Shown here: positions 48,943 to 57,911 of the stretch, in pieces
Position numbering within the stretch: position 1 is the stretch's first letter
Layout: the number at the start of each line of letters is the position of its first letter
DNA from: Burkholderia ubonensis
GTDB taxonomy: Bacteria; Pseudomonadota; Gammaproteobacteria; Burkholderiales; Burkholderiaceae
Assembly (NCBI RefSeq): GCF_902833085.1
Contig: NZ_CADFEB010000011.1
Span: 62,001 to 126,000, forward strand
Direction: 5' to 3'
DNA length: 64,000 nucleotides
Made by a program: the position numbers and the translations under genes
Notes under the pieces: generated by a model
Databases searched by the model: none
Told to the model about the DNA's origin: nothing
What the model saw: only the letters and a program-made list of their open reading frames with translations

Positions 48943-50289
48943 TCACAGAAACCACCGATACTCCCGCGCGCCGATCTCGTTCATGAAATCGATCTGCTCC
49001 TGCCGCTTGTTCTCGCAATAGACCATCACGAACTCGCCGCCGAGCCCTTCGCGCACCGCAGGATGCGCGTGCATCGCGGCGACCGCCGACAGCATGTCCT
49101 TCGGAAAATCGATGCCGCTGCCGCGATCGTCGTTGAGCGGCGCGATCGGCTCCTTGCCCGCGTCGAGCCCGTATTCCATCCCGGTCAGAATCGCCGCCAG
49201 CACGAGATACGGATTCGCGTCCGCGCTCGCGAGGCGATGCTCGATCCTCAGGTTGCCCGCATCCGATTCGGGAATCCGGATGCACGCGTCGCGATCCTCG
49301 AATCCCCAGCTCGCGCGGCTCGCCGCGTTCACCATCGACCCGTAGCGCCGGAACGCGTTGTGGTTCGGCGCGAACACCGGCATGCAGTGCGGCAGCAGCG
49401 CGAGGCAGCCCGCGACCGCATGGCGCAGCGGGCGCTGCCCGTGCGCCGCCAGCAGGTTGCGCCCCGCTTCGTCGTACAGGCTCACGTGCACGTGCATGCC
49501 GCTGCCCGGCGCATGCAGGTACGGCTTGCCCATGAAGCTCGCGCGATAGCCGTGCCGCAGCGCGACGCCGCGCGTGCTGCGGCAGAACAGCGCCGACCAG
49601 TCGGCCGCGCGCAGCCCGTCGTCGGTGTGGCCGAAGTTGATCTCGAACTGGCCGGGCCCGAGCTCGGCGGTGATCACCGTCGCATCGACGCCCTGCTCGC
49701 ACGCGGCCTCGACCATCTCGTGCAGCACGTCGGAGAACCGCGACAGCCGCTCGATATGCATGTTCGGCTGATCGTCGCGGTCGTCGCTCAGGCGGTCGCG
49801 CGGATACTGCGGCAGGCCGTCCGCGAGCTGCGCGGCGAACAGGTAGAACTCGAGCTCGAACGCGACGACCGGGCGAATCCCCCGCTTCGCGAAGCGCCGC
49901 AGCACGCGCGCGAGCACTTCGCGCGGCTCGAACTCGATCGGCGCGTCGGTGCCGTCGGAGCTGATCAGCATCTGCGCGAGCGGCTGGCTTTCCCAGCGCA
50001 CCCGCTTCAGCGTGCCGGGAACCAGCCGGCGCGGCGCGTCCGGATCGCCGTCGTTGAAGCAGTAGTCGCCGATCTTGTACAGGCCGCCCTGCGTGCCGAG
50101 CAGCACGCAGTTCTGCGGCAGCTTCAGCAGCGAGCCCGATGCGACCTTCTCGAGCGCGTCGATCGGATAGCGCTTGCCGTAGAAGTGGCCGGGCAGGTCC
50201 AGGCAGATCAGGTCGACATAGCGGATCTCGGGGTGCGCGTGGCGGAATGCTCGGACTTCATCGACCAGCGCGGAAACGACGTCAGCCAT
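48943..50289 (-). CDS. Glutamine synthetase-family ligase (gamma-glutamylpolyamine type)
   Basis: 448 aa. GS-fold motifs: PVVAFELEFYLF, ITAELGPGQFEINFGHTDD, the ATP/glutamate-binding KPYLHAPGSGMHVHVSLYDE, PNHNAFRRYGSMVNAASRAS and LRIEHRLASADANPYLVLAA. The adenylylation Tyr site of GlnA is not seen. It resembles PuuA-type gamma-glutamylputrescine synthetases, which fits the PuuB-like oxidase and XRE-cupin regulator upstream. The substrate (putrescine or another amine) is inferred from context. Confidence 0.88.
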   Translation of the reverse strand: MADVVSALVDEVRAFRHAHPEIRYVDLICLDLPGHFYGKRYPIDALEKVASGSLLKLPQNCVLLGTQGGLYKIGDYCFNDGDPDAPRRLVPGTLKRVRWESQPLAQMLISSDGTDAPIEFEPREVLARVLRRFAKRGIRPVVAFELEFYLFAAQLADGLPQYPRDRLSDDRDDQPNMHIERLSRFSDVLHEMVEAACEQGVDATVITAELGPGQFEINFGHTDDGLRAADWSALFCRSTRGVALRHGYRASFMGKPYLHAPGSGMHVHVSLYDEAGRNLLAAHGQRPLRHAVAGCLALLPHCMPVFAPNHNAFRRYGSMVNAASRASWGFEDRDACIRIPESDAGNLRIEHRLASADANPYLVLAAILTGMEYGLDAGKEPIAPLNDDRGSGIDFPKDMLSAVAAMHAHPAVREGLGGEFVMVYCENKRQEQIDFMNEIGAREYRWFL

Positions 50290-50428
50290 GATTCATCCTT
50301 TCGTTCGAGTGTGACGATGCCGCGTCGCGGCGAACCGGGGCCGAACGGCCGGTGCAGCACCGCACGCCCCCATCGATCAGTACGTCAAACCATGTGCTTC
50401 GAACGCGGCATCCCGCCGCGACGACGCG

Positions 50429-50986
50429 TCAGGTGAACACCCAGATGACCCGCGTGGGCTGGTCAGTCAGGTTCGCGTAGCGGAACCGCTTGTGCGCGGG
50501 CAGCTGGAACGCATCGTTCGGGCCGAGCGTGACGGGCGTGTCGTCGCCGTCGAGCCAGATCGTCAGTTCGCCTTCGAGCACGAAGCCGCCCTGCTCGTCG
50601 CTGTCGTCGACGGGCCGGTCGCCGCTGCTCGCGCCCGGCGCGAGATGGCTCTCGAGGACCGAGAAGCGCGCGCGCATGCTCGGCGACACGAGGATGTCCG
50701 TGATGCCCGCCGCGTAATACACGGTGCGGCGCTCGCCGGGCCGCGTGACCCACGGCACGGAGCGCGGCTTGTCCAGGCTGTAGAAGTACGTGGTCGGCAC
50801 GCCGAGCGCCTCGCCGATCGCCGTCAGGTCCGCGACGGTCGGACGCGACAGCCCCCGCTCGACCTGCGACAGAAAGCCGACCGAGCGGCCGATCCGGTCG
50901 GCCAGCTCGTTCAGCGTGACCTTGCGGTGCTTGCGCAGATCGCGGATCAGGATCGCCAGGCTTTCGATTTCTTCCTGTTCGTTCAT
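50429..50986 (-). CDS. XRE-cupin transcriptional regulator (PuuR-like)
   Basis: 185 aa. The HTH is VTLNELADRIGRSVGFLSQV (about residues 23-42); a C-terminal cupin domain (SDEQGGFVLEGELTIWLDGD, then TLGPNDAFQLPAHKRFRYAN) likely binds the inducer. Architecture equals PuuR, repressor of putrescine use. It lies inside the operon between the oxidase and ligase genes, and the palindrome at 52305-52330 before the oxidase gene is its probable operator. Confidence 0.9.
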   Translation of the reverse strand: MNEQEEIESLAILIRDLRKHRKVTLNELADRIGRSVGFLSQVERGLSRPTVADLTAIGEALGVPTTYFYSLDKPRSVPWVTRPGERRTVYYAAGITDILVSPSMRARFSVLESHLAPGASSGDRPVDDSDEQGGFVLEGELTIWLDGDDTPVTLGPNDAFQLPAHKRFRYANLTDQPTRVIWVFT

Positions 50987-51004
50987 CGTGTGTTCCGGAG
51001 AAAG

Positions 51005-52294
51005 TCAGACGGTGTCGCGCAGCCGGTACCAGGCCTTGCCGATCGCCTCCAGCGGCGCGGCGAACCGGCCGCCGCCGGGAAAGCGCGGGTTGCGGACGCG
51101 CTGGTACAGCGCGAGGAGCCGGTCGTCGCCGAGCACCGCGTCGGCGACGGCGCGCGCGCCCGCGAGCGTCGGCAGCACGCCGTGGCCGGAAAAGCCCTGC
51201 AGCCAGTAGCGCTGCCCGCAACGGCCGAGGTCCGGCGTGCGCCGCATGCTGATGTCGATGTGGCCGCCCCATGCGAAGTCGAGCGGCACGCCGCGCAGCT
51301 GCGGAAACACGCGTTCGAGGTGCGGCCGCGTCGCCGCCGCGATGTCCGCGGGGATGCCGCCGAGATACGTGCAGCCGCCGCCGAACAGCAGGCGCCCGTC
51401 GGGGCTCAGGCGGAAGTAGTCGGGCACGAACTGGTTGTCGATCACGCAGTTGTCGCGCGGCAGCAGCGAGCGCGCGAGCTCGGGATCGAGCGGCGCGGTC
51501 GCGACCTGGTAGGTGCCGACCGGCAGCAGCCGGCGCGACAGTCCGGGATCGAGCCGGTCGACGTACGCGTTGCACGCGAGCACCAGCACGTCCGCGCGCG
51601 CTTCGCCGGCGGCGGTGCGCGCGACGTAGCCGCCGCCCGTCTCGCTCAGGTCGAGCACGCGGCTCTGCTCGAAGATGCGGCCGCCCGCGCGCTCGATCGT
51701 CTGCGCGAGACCGAGCGCGAGTTTCAGCGGATTCAGGTGCCCGGCCTCGGGATCGTAGAGCGCCGCGAGATAGCGCGCGCTGCCGATCCATTCGGGCATC
51801 TCGGCGTGCGGAATCACGCGCAGCCGATCGTAGCCCCAGCGCTCGGCCGCTTCGTCGCGCGCCTGCGCGAGCATCGCGACGCGGCGCGGCCGCACCGCCG
51901 CCCACAGGCTGCCCGGCCGGTAGTCGATGTCGAAGCCGTGGCGCGCCGGCAGGTCGCGCACCTCGGCCGCGGCCCAGCGCATGCTGTCCCACAGCGCGCG
52001 TGCGCCGTCGCGGCCGAGCGCCGCCTCGAGCGGCGGCATGTCGCACGACCAGCCGAGCAGCGCCTGCCCGCCGTTGCGCCCCGACGCCGCCCACGCGACC
52101 CGGCTCGCTTCGAGCATCACGACGCGCTTGCCCGCGAGTGCGAGGCGCAGCGCCGTGTGCAGCCCGCTGAAGCCGGCGCCGACGACCAGCACGTCGGCGT
52201 CGACACGCGACTCCAGCGCCGGGCGAACCGGGATCGGCGCCGGGTGCGTGCCGGCGTAGTAGCTTGCGACGTGGCGGTCCGACTGCAGGAACAT
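51005..52294 (-). CDS. FAD-dependent amine oxidase, PuuB-like
   Basis: 429 aa from the ATG at 52294, which has GGGAG 5 nt upstream; in-frame ATGs at 52306 and 52330 lie within the operator region and lack a good site. The FAD motif VDADVLVVGAGFSGLHTALR and the GRNGGQALLGWSCD loop are typical of gamma-glutamylputrescine oxidase/DadA-like enzymes; GYWLQGFSGHG-type motif near the C-terminus (RYWLQGFSGHGVLPTLAG) is also conserved. First gene of oxidase - regulator - ligase. Confidence 0.88.
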   Translation of the reverse strand: MFLQSDRHVASYYAGTHPAPIPVRPALESRVDADVLVVGAGFSGLHTALRLALAGKRVVMLEASRVAWAASGRNGGQALLGWSCDMPPLEAALGRDGARALWDSMRWAAAEVRDLPARHGFDIDYRPGSLWAAVRPRRVAMLAQARDEAAERWGYDRLRVIPHAEMPEWIGSARYLAALYDPEAGHLNPLKLALGLAQTIERAGGRIFEQSRVLDLSETGGGYVARTAAGEARADVLVLACNAYVDRLDPGLSRRLLPVGTYQVATAPLDPELARSLLPRDNCVIDNQFVPDYFRLSPDGRLLFGGGCTYLGGIPADIAAATRPHLERVFPQLRGVPLDFAWGGHIDISMRRTPDLGRCGQRYWLQGFSGHGVLPTLAGARAVADAVLGDDRLLALYQRVRNPRFPGGGRFAAPLEAIGKAWYRLRDTV

Positions 52295-52304
52295 GCGCGC
52301 TCCC

Positions 52305-52330
52305 ATGAAATTTCTGACGGGAAATTTCAT
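52305..52330. promoter_or_regulatory. Perfect palindrome, likely operator of the PuuB-like operon
   Basis: ATGAAATTTC-TGACGG-GAAATTTCAT has 10-bp perfect arms and a 6-nt spacer, 11 nt upstream of the oxidase start. A further half-site-like CATGACAATTTCAC lies at 52341-52354. The XRE-cupin protein encoded in the operon is the obvious binder. Confidence 0.72.
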
Positions 52331-52432
52331 GAAAAACTAGCATGACAATTTCACGTGGGCAAGCGTGCGTTTGTTGTACCCCCTTGCACCGTGGCGGCCG
52401 TACACATATTCATGCGTGACGGCGCACCCTCG

Positions 52433-53668
52433 CTAGCTCACGCATTCAGGCACCACCGGGCCGTTGCTGCCCGTGTAGACAAATCCGTCCGATATCCATT
52501 GATTCGAGTCGAGTCGATACCAAAGCCGTGTGACGCCCCAGTTGCCATCCACCGGATCACCGTACTTGTAGCAAGCGAGCTGCACGGTGCGACCGTTCTC
52601 GACCGAACCGACGATCGCCGCCGACAAAGAAGGCGCGCTGCGCAGGTTCGCCTGACTCGGCGCCTGAACACGCGCACTGACGGGCGGTGACGGGTCGACC
52701 GGACCGCCGGAATCTTCGCCCCCGTAGTTGACCAGCCATGCCTGCGGAGAGACGCGCCGCTGATTGCGAACCGCGTATCCGGCGTACGGTTCGGCGCCCG
52801 CGAAAAATTGCCAGCCGCCGATCGTCATCCCGTTGATCGGAATGTCGTTGCCGTCCTTGCTCAGCGAGAAGTGAACATGCGGCCCCGTCGTTTGTCCGCC
52901 GCACGGCAGCCCGTTTCCGACGCTGCCGAGATAATCGCCCTGACGGACCCGCGTGCCGCTATTGAGCGACGTCAACTGGACCATGTGGTAATAGGTCGTC
53001 GCATAGCCGTTGTCGTGAACCAGCTTGACGATCGCACTGCCGTTTCGCTCGCAGCTCTTGTAAAGATAGCCGTCCCGAGCCGCCAGCACGCGACCGTTGC
53101 CGCCCGAGAAATCCAGGGAGTTATACGGCCTGCTTTGTCCGGACCAGCCGTGGGCTCCGCCCGTCCAATACCATCCGGCATTCAGTTGCCACGGCAGCGC
53201 AAGGCCCGGTTGCGGCAATGCCGCCGACCGTGGTGCAAACGAGCGTCTTACCGCCAGGTTTTTCCGTTCCTCGGCGGCGAGCAGCGTTGACGGCGCCGAG
53301 TTGAGTAATTCTCCAAACTGGCTGCCGCCCTCGACGCCTGCGATCCATCGGCCATTCACGTTGCGCGCAAGGAACAGCTTCGTGACGGGATCGACGGATT
53401 CGTCTTCGCGCAGGATTTGGGTAGCAGCGCCCAATACCCACCCGGAAGTTTCATCCGTTTTCAATGCCTCGACCAGGTTGCCGCCCGACTGGGCCGGCAG
53501 CGCCGACTTTCCGCTCGATCGAGATTCGAGCGCCTGCTCGATCGAGCGTTGCAACGACGCCTCGATGGGCGCCGCATGGACGATGTTGACGAGGCTGGCT
53601 GCGACGAGCGGAATTCCGATGAGGCATTTGATCGATTTCGATGCATGACGGCCGGCGAAATTACGCAT
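52433..53668 (-). CDS. Secreted LasA-like M23 metalloendopeptidase with SH3-like tail
   Basis: 411 aa from the ATG at 53668 (GGGGAA 7 nt upstream). A signal peptide (SIKCLIGIPLVAASLVNIVHA) and a ~110-residue propeptide precede the M23 domain: LPWQLNAGWYWTGGAHGWSG and YNSLDFSGGNG supply zinc ligands, and TGPHVHFS the catalytic/zinc His pair. The order matches staphylolysin/beta-lytic protease. After a Pro-rich linker (VDPSPPVSAR) an SH3b-like repeat (QANLRSAPSLSAAIVGSVEN) follows. It probably cleaves peptidoglycan cross-bridges of other bacteria. Lower GC than its surroundings. Confidence 0.9.
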   Translation of the reverse strand: MRNFAGRHASKSIKCLIGIPLVAASLVNIVHAAPIEASLQRSIEQALESRSSGKSALPAQSGGNLVEALKTDETSGWVLGAATQILREDESVDPVTKLFLARNVNGRWIAGVEGGSQFGELLNSAPSTLLAAEERKNLAVRRSFAPRSAALPQPGLALPWQLNAGWYWTGGAHGWSGQSRPYNSLDFSGGNGRVLAARDGYLYKSCERNGSAIVKLVHDNGYATTYYHMVQLTSLNSGTRVRQGDYLGSVGNGLPCGGQTTGPHVHFSLSKDGNDIPINGMTIGGWQFFAGAEPYAGYAVRNQRRVSPQAWLVNYGGEDSGGPVDPSPPVSARVQAPSQANLRSAPSLSAAIVGSVENGRTVQLACYKYGDPVDGNWGVTRLWYRLDSNQWISDGFVYTGSNGPVVPECVS

Positions 53669-54349
53669 ATGCAAATTCCCCATATCGATGAGCTTCAGAT
53701 AATCAACAAATTGAAATAAATTTCAGATCGATTCTCTATTGGCAATTCTCTTTTTTGCCACGCACAGCACCACCAGCCCGACTCTAACAAAATTCATACA
53801 AAAGATCATTTTGGAATTTTCCGGAAAACTACCTCATTGCAATTCCATATTTACGGAACAATTCACAAATGCTTTTTCCATTCATCTTTCTTGAATCGGA
53901 TCGCACCGGGGATCATGGACGCCGGCTGGTTCAACGCAACCATCCGACGCAGGCCCCCTTGTTGCAGAGACGAAACGTCTTTCCTGCAGATCGCCGCGCA
54001 ATCGATCACGGATGAAACATTTTCTGCCGGCCAGCTTTCATTACGTAACGTTACGTCAACGGAATAAAGGGTCTCCGGCCATTGGCACATAGTTCGCTTT
54101 CCAGATCAAACGGATGCGGGCGCAAGCATGGCGGCCATCCTCGCCTGCATGCGCAATCGGTCCGTAGTCGTCCGCTCCCGTCCATGTCCGTCAGGCCCGA
54201 TGGCAAGACCTGACCTGCACGGAAGCGCTCGGGTTCGAACGCCCAGGCGTTCGCGGCAACGGCCCGGCTCGACAGCCGGCCCGTCCGCGCCGCCCATCTG
54301 ATCATTTCTGAAACGCGCCGCATGACACCGGCAGCGTTGGGAGGACACC
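53669..54349. other. AT-rich gap of 681 nt
   Basis: The part 53690-53900 is strikingly AT-rich for this genome and contains the upstream region of the M23 protease gene, with a GGCAA/TTGCC hairpin at 53743-53757. Overlapping small frames on both strands (53837-54067, 53863-54090) lack family similarity or ribosome-binding sites and are not called. A palindrome lies at 54043-54056. The rest shows no gene. Confidence 0.5.
54043..54056. promoter_or_regulatory. 14-bp perfect palindrome
   Basis: ACGTAACGTTACGT is a perfect palindrome made of repeated ACGT/AACGTT elements, in an otherwise gene-free stretch about 300 nt before the small secreted protein gene. A dimeric regulator site is likely; the regulator is unknown. 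Confidence 0.45.
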
Positions 54350-54604
54350 ATGCAAACCCTTGGACCGAAACGGCCGTCACGCTGGCCGGGCGTCGTGCTC
54401 TGCGGCGTTTTCTCGGGGCTGGTCGCGGCAGCCGCGCTCGCGCCGCCGAACGCCTGCGCGGACGGCAAGCCTCCACCGCACGGTCACGGCCAGCTTCCTT
54501 CGGCCAAGGAAGGCTGGGGCAAGCCGACCTATCCGCCTTCGGGCCCGCATCCGGACGACACGGTCAACAAGTCGACCGCGAAGAATCGGACTTCGAATCA
54601 ATAA
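54350..54604 (+). CDS. Small secreted protein, hypothetical
   Basis: 84 aa, ATG at 54350 with GGGAGGA upstream. Signal peptide (WPGVVLCGVFSGLVAAAALA, ending NACADG) then a short hydrophilic Gly/Pro/His/Lys-rich mature part (GKPPPHGHGQLPSAKEGWGK). No family recognised. It lies 73 nt before the Agd3-like gene in the same orientation and is probably cotranscribed. Confidence 0.65.
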   Translation: MQTLGPKRPSRWPGVVLCGVFSGLVAAAALAPPNACADGKPPPHGHGQLPSAKEGWGKPTYPPSGPHPDDTVNKSTAKNRTSNQ

Positions 54605-54677
54605 CGACAGACGCCACACCTTTCTCGATTGTCGGGGGACTCGTCCGAACCTTCGGACACGACGCGTGAGGTTTGAC

Positions 54678-56807
54678 ATGAGCGTTTTGCGAACCCTAAC
54701 CAGCCGGTTCGGGATGCTGTCGCGCTGTGCGGCCGCGGCAGGACTTCTTGCGGCAGCCGGCGTCTGCCATGCAGTGCCGAGCGATGCCCAGATCGACCTG
54801 AAGATCCTGATCGTCGCGAGCCAGCAGGCCGGCAGCTCCCCCGAACTGGCCGCTGCCCAGTCGATCCTCGATCGCGTGGGCATCCCGTACACGGTCTACT
54901 CGTACGACACCAACAACCCGACCCTGCCGTCGCTGGAAAACGGCGACCACGCGCTGTACCAGGGCATCATCATGCCGATCAGCGACTACCGCTACATGAA
55001 CCCGTTCGCCGGCGGCGCGCTCGCGCAGACGCTCGCGCGCTACCAGTTCAAGTACAACGTGCGGCTCGCGAGCTTCTACACGTGGCCGGGCGACAGCGGC
55101 TGCCTGCAGTACGTCAACTACCAGGACACGACCGCGACGCCGCTGGCGTCGACGCTCACATCGACGGGGCAGAGCCTGTTCCCGTACATGAACGCGGGCA
55201 CGTCCTCGAGCAACCCGCTGACGATCGCGAACGCATGGACGTATTTCGCGTCGCCGGCCAGCCCGCTGCCGACCGGCACGACCGTCACGCCGATCGTGCA
55301 GGCCACCGCCCCGGGCAGCACGACCTACCCGATCGGCGCGACCTGCCTGTTCGCGAACACGACGCCGTTGACCGGCGACAGCGCGTCGCGCGAGACGATG
55401 TCGCTGATGTTCGACAACAGCCAGTACCTGACGCACTCGATCACACTGTCCTACGGGATCGCGAACTGGCTCACGCGCGGCCTGTTCCTCGGCAGCCGTC
55501 ACGCGTACATCGATCCGCAGGTCGACGACAACGGCATTCCCGATGAAATCTTCCCGTACGCGCAGTCCGATTACACCGGCCTGTGGTACGACGTGAGGAC
55601 CGGCGCCACGACCAGCACGACCCCGCCCGGCCAGTGCCCGCTCGGCTCGACGAACCCGTTGACCGGCCTCACCGCATGCGAATACCGGACCACCGGCGCG
55701 GACTTCGGCAACGCCGTGACCTGGCAGTCGCTCGTGAACCTGACGACGCCGAACGCGTCCGCGGTCAAGCTCACGCTTGCGTTCAACGGCGAAGGCTACA
55801 GCACGGCGTATGGCGGCCAGGGCCCCTACCCGCCGAGCGGCATCGATTCGCTGTCGCTGCAGACGGCCTTGCAGCAGGGCAGTTTCAAGTGGATCAGTCA
55901 CACCTACGACCATGAACTGCTGGATCCGCCGTTTACGACGACCGCTGCGCAAGTGCAGTCCGAGATGCAGAGCAACGTGAAGGTCGCGAACAAGTTCAGG
56001 TTCACGAACTTCAGCAAATGGACGCTCGTCACGCCGGAAATCTCGGGGCTGTACAACCCGACGACGCTCGGCGCGCTCGTCGCGTTCGGCACGCAGGTGC
56101 TCGTGTCCGACAGCTCGAAGCCGACGCCGCCCGTCGGCACGGCCGGCTGCCCGACCAACAACAACGGCGTGGCGTGGTCGCTGCCCGCGTTCAACGCGGG
56201 CAAGTACAACTGCGTGAACCAGGGCATCTTCGAAGTGCCGCGCTACGCGACCGCACTGTTCTACAACGTGTCGCAGCCGGCGGAATGGGTCGCCGAATAC
56301 AACTACTTCTATGGCGCGAACGGGATCGACCCGACCCGCTGGGGCTATGACCTGACCTACGCACAGGTGCTCGACAAGGTGTCCGACCAGCTCGTCGTCT
56401 ACCTGCTCACGTTCGACAACCGGCCGATGATGTTCCACCAGTCGAACCTGCGTGCGTACAGCGGCACGAGCACGCTGCTGGGCGACCTGCTGAGCGCGAC
56501 GCTCAAGAAGTACAACACGTACTACAAGAACCTGCCGATTCAGAGTCCTTACCTGTTGACAATCGGCACGCTCGCAAATCAGCGGATGGTGTACAACTCG
56601 TCGAACGTCGCGGCGACGCTCACGCCCGGCAAGTCGATCGTCGTCAGCGCGTCGCGCTCCGACGGGCGGTCGGTTGCCGTGCCGGTGACGGGCGTCACGT
56701 TCGGCACGTCGACCGAAACCTACGGCGGGCAGAGGATTTCCAACCTCACGCTGCTGCCGGCAACCGCCTATACGACGCAGATCACGCCCGCGCCGGCGTG
56801 GCAGTAA
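54678..56807 (+). CDS. Secreted Agd3-like polysaccharide deacetylase
   Basis: 709 aa. Signal peptide (AAAAGLLAAAGVCHA). An N-terminal carbohydrate-binding-like module (LKILIVASQQAGSSPELAAA..., YQFKYNVRLASFYTWPG) is followed by a deacetylase domain with the metal-binding QVDD (Asp283/284) and HTYDH (His408, His412) motifs, then LVTPEISGLYNP and EVPRYATALFYNVS. The order and motifs resemble Agd3, the fungal galactosaminogalactan deacetylase (CE18 with CBM87). It likely deacetylates an exopolysaccharide outside the cell. The actual polymer is unknown. Confidence 0.75.
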   Translation: MSVLRTLTSRFGMLSRCAAAAGLLAAAGVCHAVPSDAQIDLKILIVASQQAGSSPELAAAQSILDRVGIPYTVYSYDTNNPTLPSLENGDHALYQGIIMPISDYRYMNPFAGGALAQTLARYQFKYNVRLASFYTWPGDSGCLQYVNYQDTTATPLASTLTSTGQSLFPYMNAGTSSSNPLTIANAWTYFASPASPLPTGTTVTPIVQATAPGSTTYPIGATCLFANTTPLTGDSASRETMSLMFDNSQYLTHSITLSYGIANWLTRGLFLGSRHAYIDPQVDDNGIPDEIFPYAQSDYTGLWYDVRTGATTSTTPPGQCPLGSTNPLTGLTACEYRTTGADFGNAVTWQSLVNLTTPNASAVKLTLAFNGEGYSTAYGGQGPYPPSGIDSLSLQTALQQGSFKWISHTYDHELLDPPFTTTAAQVQSEMQSNVKVANKFRFTNFSKWTLVTPEISGLYNPTTLGALVAFGTQVLVSDSSKPTPPVGTAGCPTNNNGVAWSLPAFNAGKYNCVNQGIFEVPRYATALFYNVSQPAEWVAEYNYFYGANGIDPTRWGYDLTYAQVLDKVSDQLVVYLLTFDNRPMMFHQSNLRAYSGTSTLLGDLLSATLKKYNTYYKNLPIQSPYLLTIGTLANQRMVYNSSNVAATLTPGKSIVVSASRSDGRSVAVPVTGVTFGTSTETYGGQRISNLTLLPATAYTTQITPAPAWQ

Positions 56808-56840
56808 TCCGCCGTCCCTGCGAACGCGCTGCGCAGGATG

Positions 56841-56872
56841 AACGCCCGCCGCAAGGCGGGCGTTTTGCTTGT
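56841..56872. terminator. Rho-independent terminator between convergent genes
   Basis: AACGCCCGCC-GCAA-GGCGGGCGTT is a perfect 10-bp stem (56841-56864) followed by TTGCTTGTGCTT. It serves the Agd3-like gene and, from the other strand (AAC..., less T-rich), may also serve the LysR gene. Confidence 0.78.
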
Positions 56873-56877
56873 GCTTG

Positions 56878-57801
56878 CTATCGGCTCGATCGCGCGACGT
56901 GAAGCGTGCCCGCCGCCTCCGTCAGATGATCGATGAACGCCCGCACCGTTGCCGGCAGGTGCCTGCGCTGCGGATAGGCCGCGTAGAGCTCCAGCGGCGC
57001 GGCCGGCTTGTCGAGCGCGATCGGCACCAGTTCGCCGCGCTCGATCAGGCCGCGACACGCGGCCTCGACGACGATCGCAAAGCCGACGCCGCGCAGCGCG
57101 GCCGCCACCGCAAGCGTGCCGCTGTCGACACGCAGCCGCTCCTGCACACGCACGGTGATCACGCGCCCGCCCGCGCCGAGGAAACGCCATGGCCTGCCGT
57201 CCAGCGCACCGACCGTCGTGATGCACGGCAACGCCTCGAGCGACTCGATGCGTTCCGGACGGCCATGCGCATCGATCACCGACGGCGCCGCGACGACCAC
57301 GCTCGGCCAGCTCAGCATCGGCTTCACGACGCACGAACTGTCCGGCAGCGCCCCGCGCCCGATGATGACCGCCAGATCGAGATCCTCGAGCCCCGTCTCG
57401 AGCCCGGCGAGGCTCGTCGAGCAGCGCAGGTCCACGGCCGGATGGCGGCACGCGAAATCGGCCACGGCCGCGCCGAATAGCTGCGGGCCGACCTCGCTCG
57501 GCAGGCTCACGCGCAGCCGGCCCTGCAGGCGCGTCTGCCCGGACGCAAGTTCGTCGAGGGTGTCGTCGAGCGCATCGAACATCGGCCTGCATCGCTCGAA
57601 CAGCAGCCGGCCCGCGTCGGTCAACGTCAGGCGGCGCGCATGCCGCTCGATCAGGCGCGTCTGCAGGCTCGCCTCCAGTTGCGCGACATGCCGGCTCACG
57701 TTGGACGTCGGGATCTGCAATTCCCGCCCGGCCGCGGTGAAGCTACCTTTCGCGGCCACCGTCGCAAAGACCCGAACCGCATTGAGATTCAACCGCGCCA
57801 T
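56878..57801 (-). CDS. LysR-family transcriptional regulator
   Basis: 307 aa. HTH: GSFTAAGRELQIPTSNVSRH (about residues 19-38). The effector domain (RLRVSLPSEVGPQLFGAAVA, then VDLRCSTSLAGLETGLEDLD) is of the CrgA/DsdC-like LysR group. It is divergent from the MFS gene at 57912 with 110 nt between, so regulation of that exporter is likely. Inducer unknown. Confidence 0.9.
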   Translation of the reverse strand: MARLNLNAVRVFATVAAKGSFTAAGRELQIPTSNVSRHVAQLEASLQTRLIERHARRLTLTDAGRLLFERCRPMFDALDDTLDELASGQTRLQGRLRVSLPSEVGPQLFGAAVADFACRHPAVDLRCSTSLAGLETGLEDLDLAVIIGRGALPDSSCVVKPMLSWPSVVVAAPSVIDAHGRPERIESLEALPCITTVGALDGRPWRFLGAGGRVITVRVQERLRVDSGTLAVAAALRGVGFAIVVEAACRGLIERGELVPIALDKPAAPLELYAAYPQRRHLPATVRAFIDHLTEAAGTLHVARSSR

Positions 57802-57911
57802 TCCAGCGTTCTCCTTTTGATCATCGCGTGTTTCATTTCAGCGACTAGGCGGCGCGCCCCGCGTGAGGCGACCATCGCGGCTTTGCGTACGAGAAAGCAC
57901 GAGAGAAGCCC

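Noticed and set aside
53837..54090. Two overlapping small frames on opposite strands in the AT-rich gap
   Set aside because: No ribosome-binding site, no similarity and mutually overlapping; short stop-free stretches are expected by chance.
54696..56438. 580-codon open frame on the minus strand opposite the Agd3-like gene
   Set aside because: Arg/Val/Ala-rich composition and no motif; the plus-strand gene has signal peptide and metal-binding motifs.
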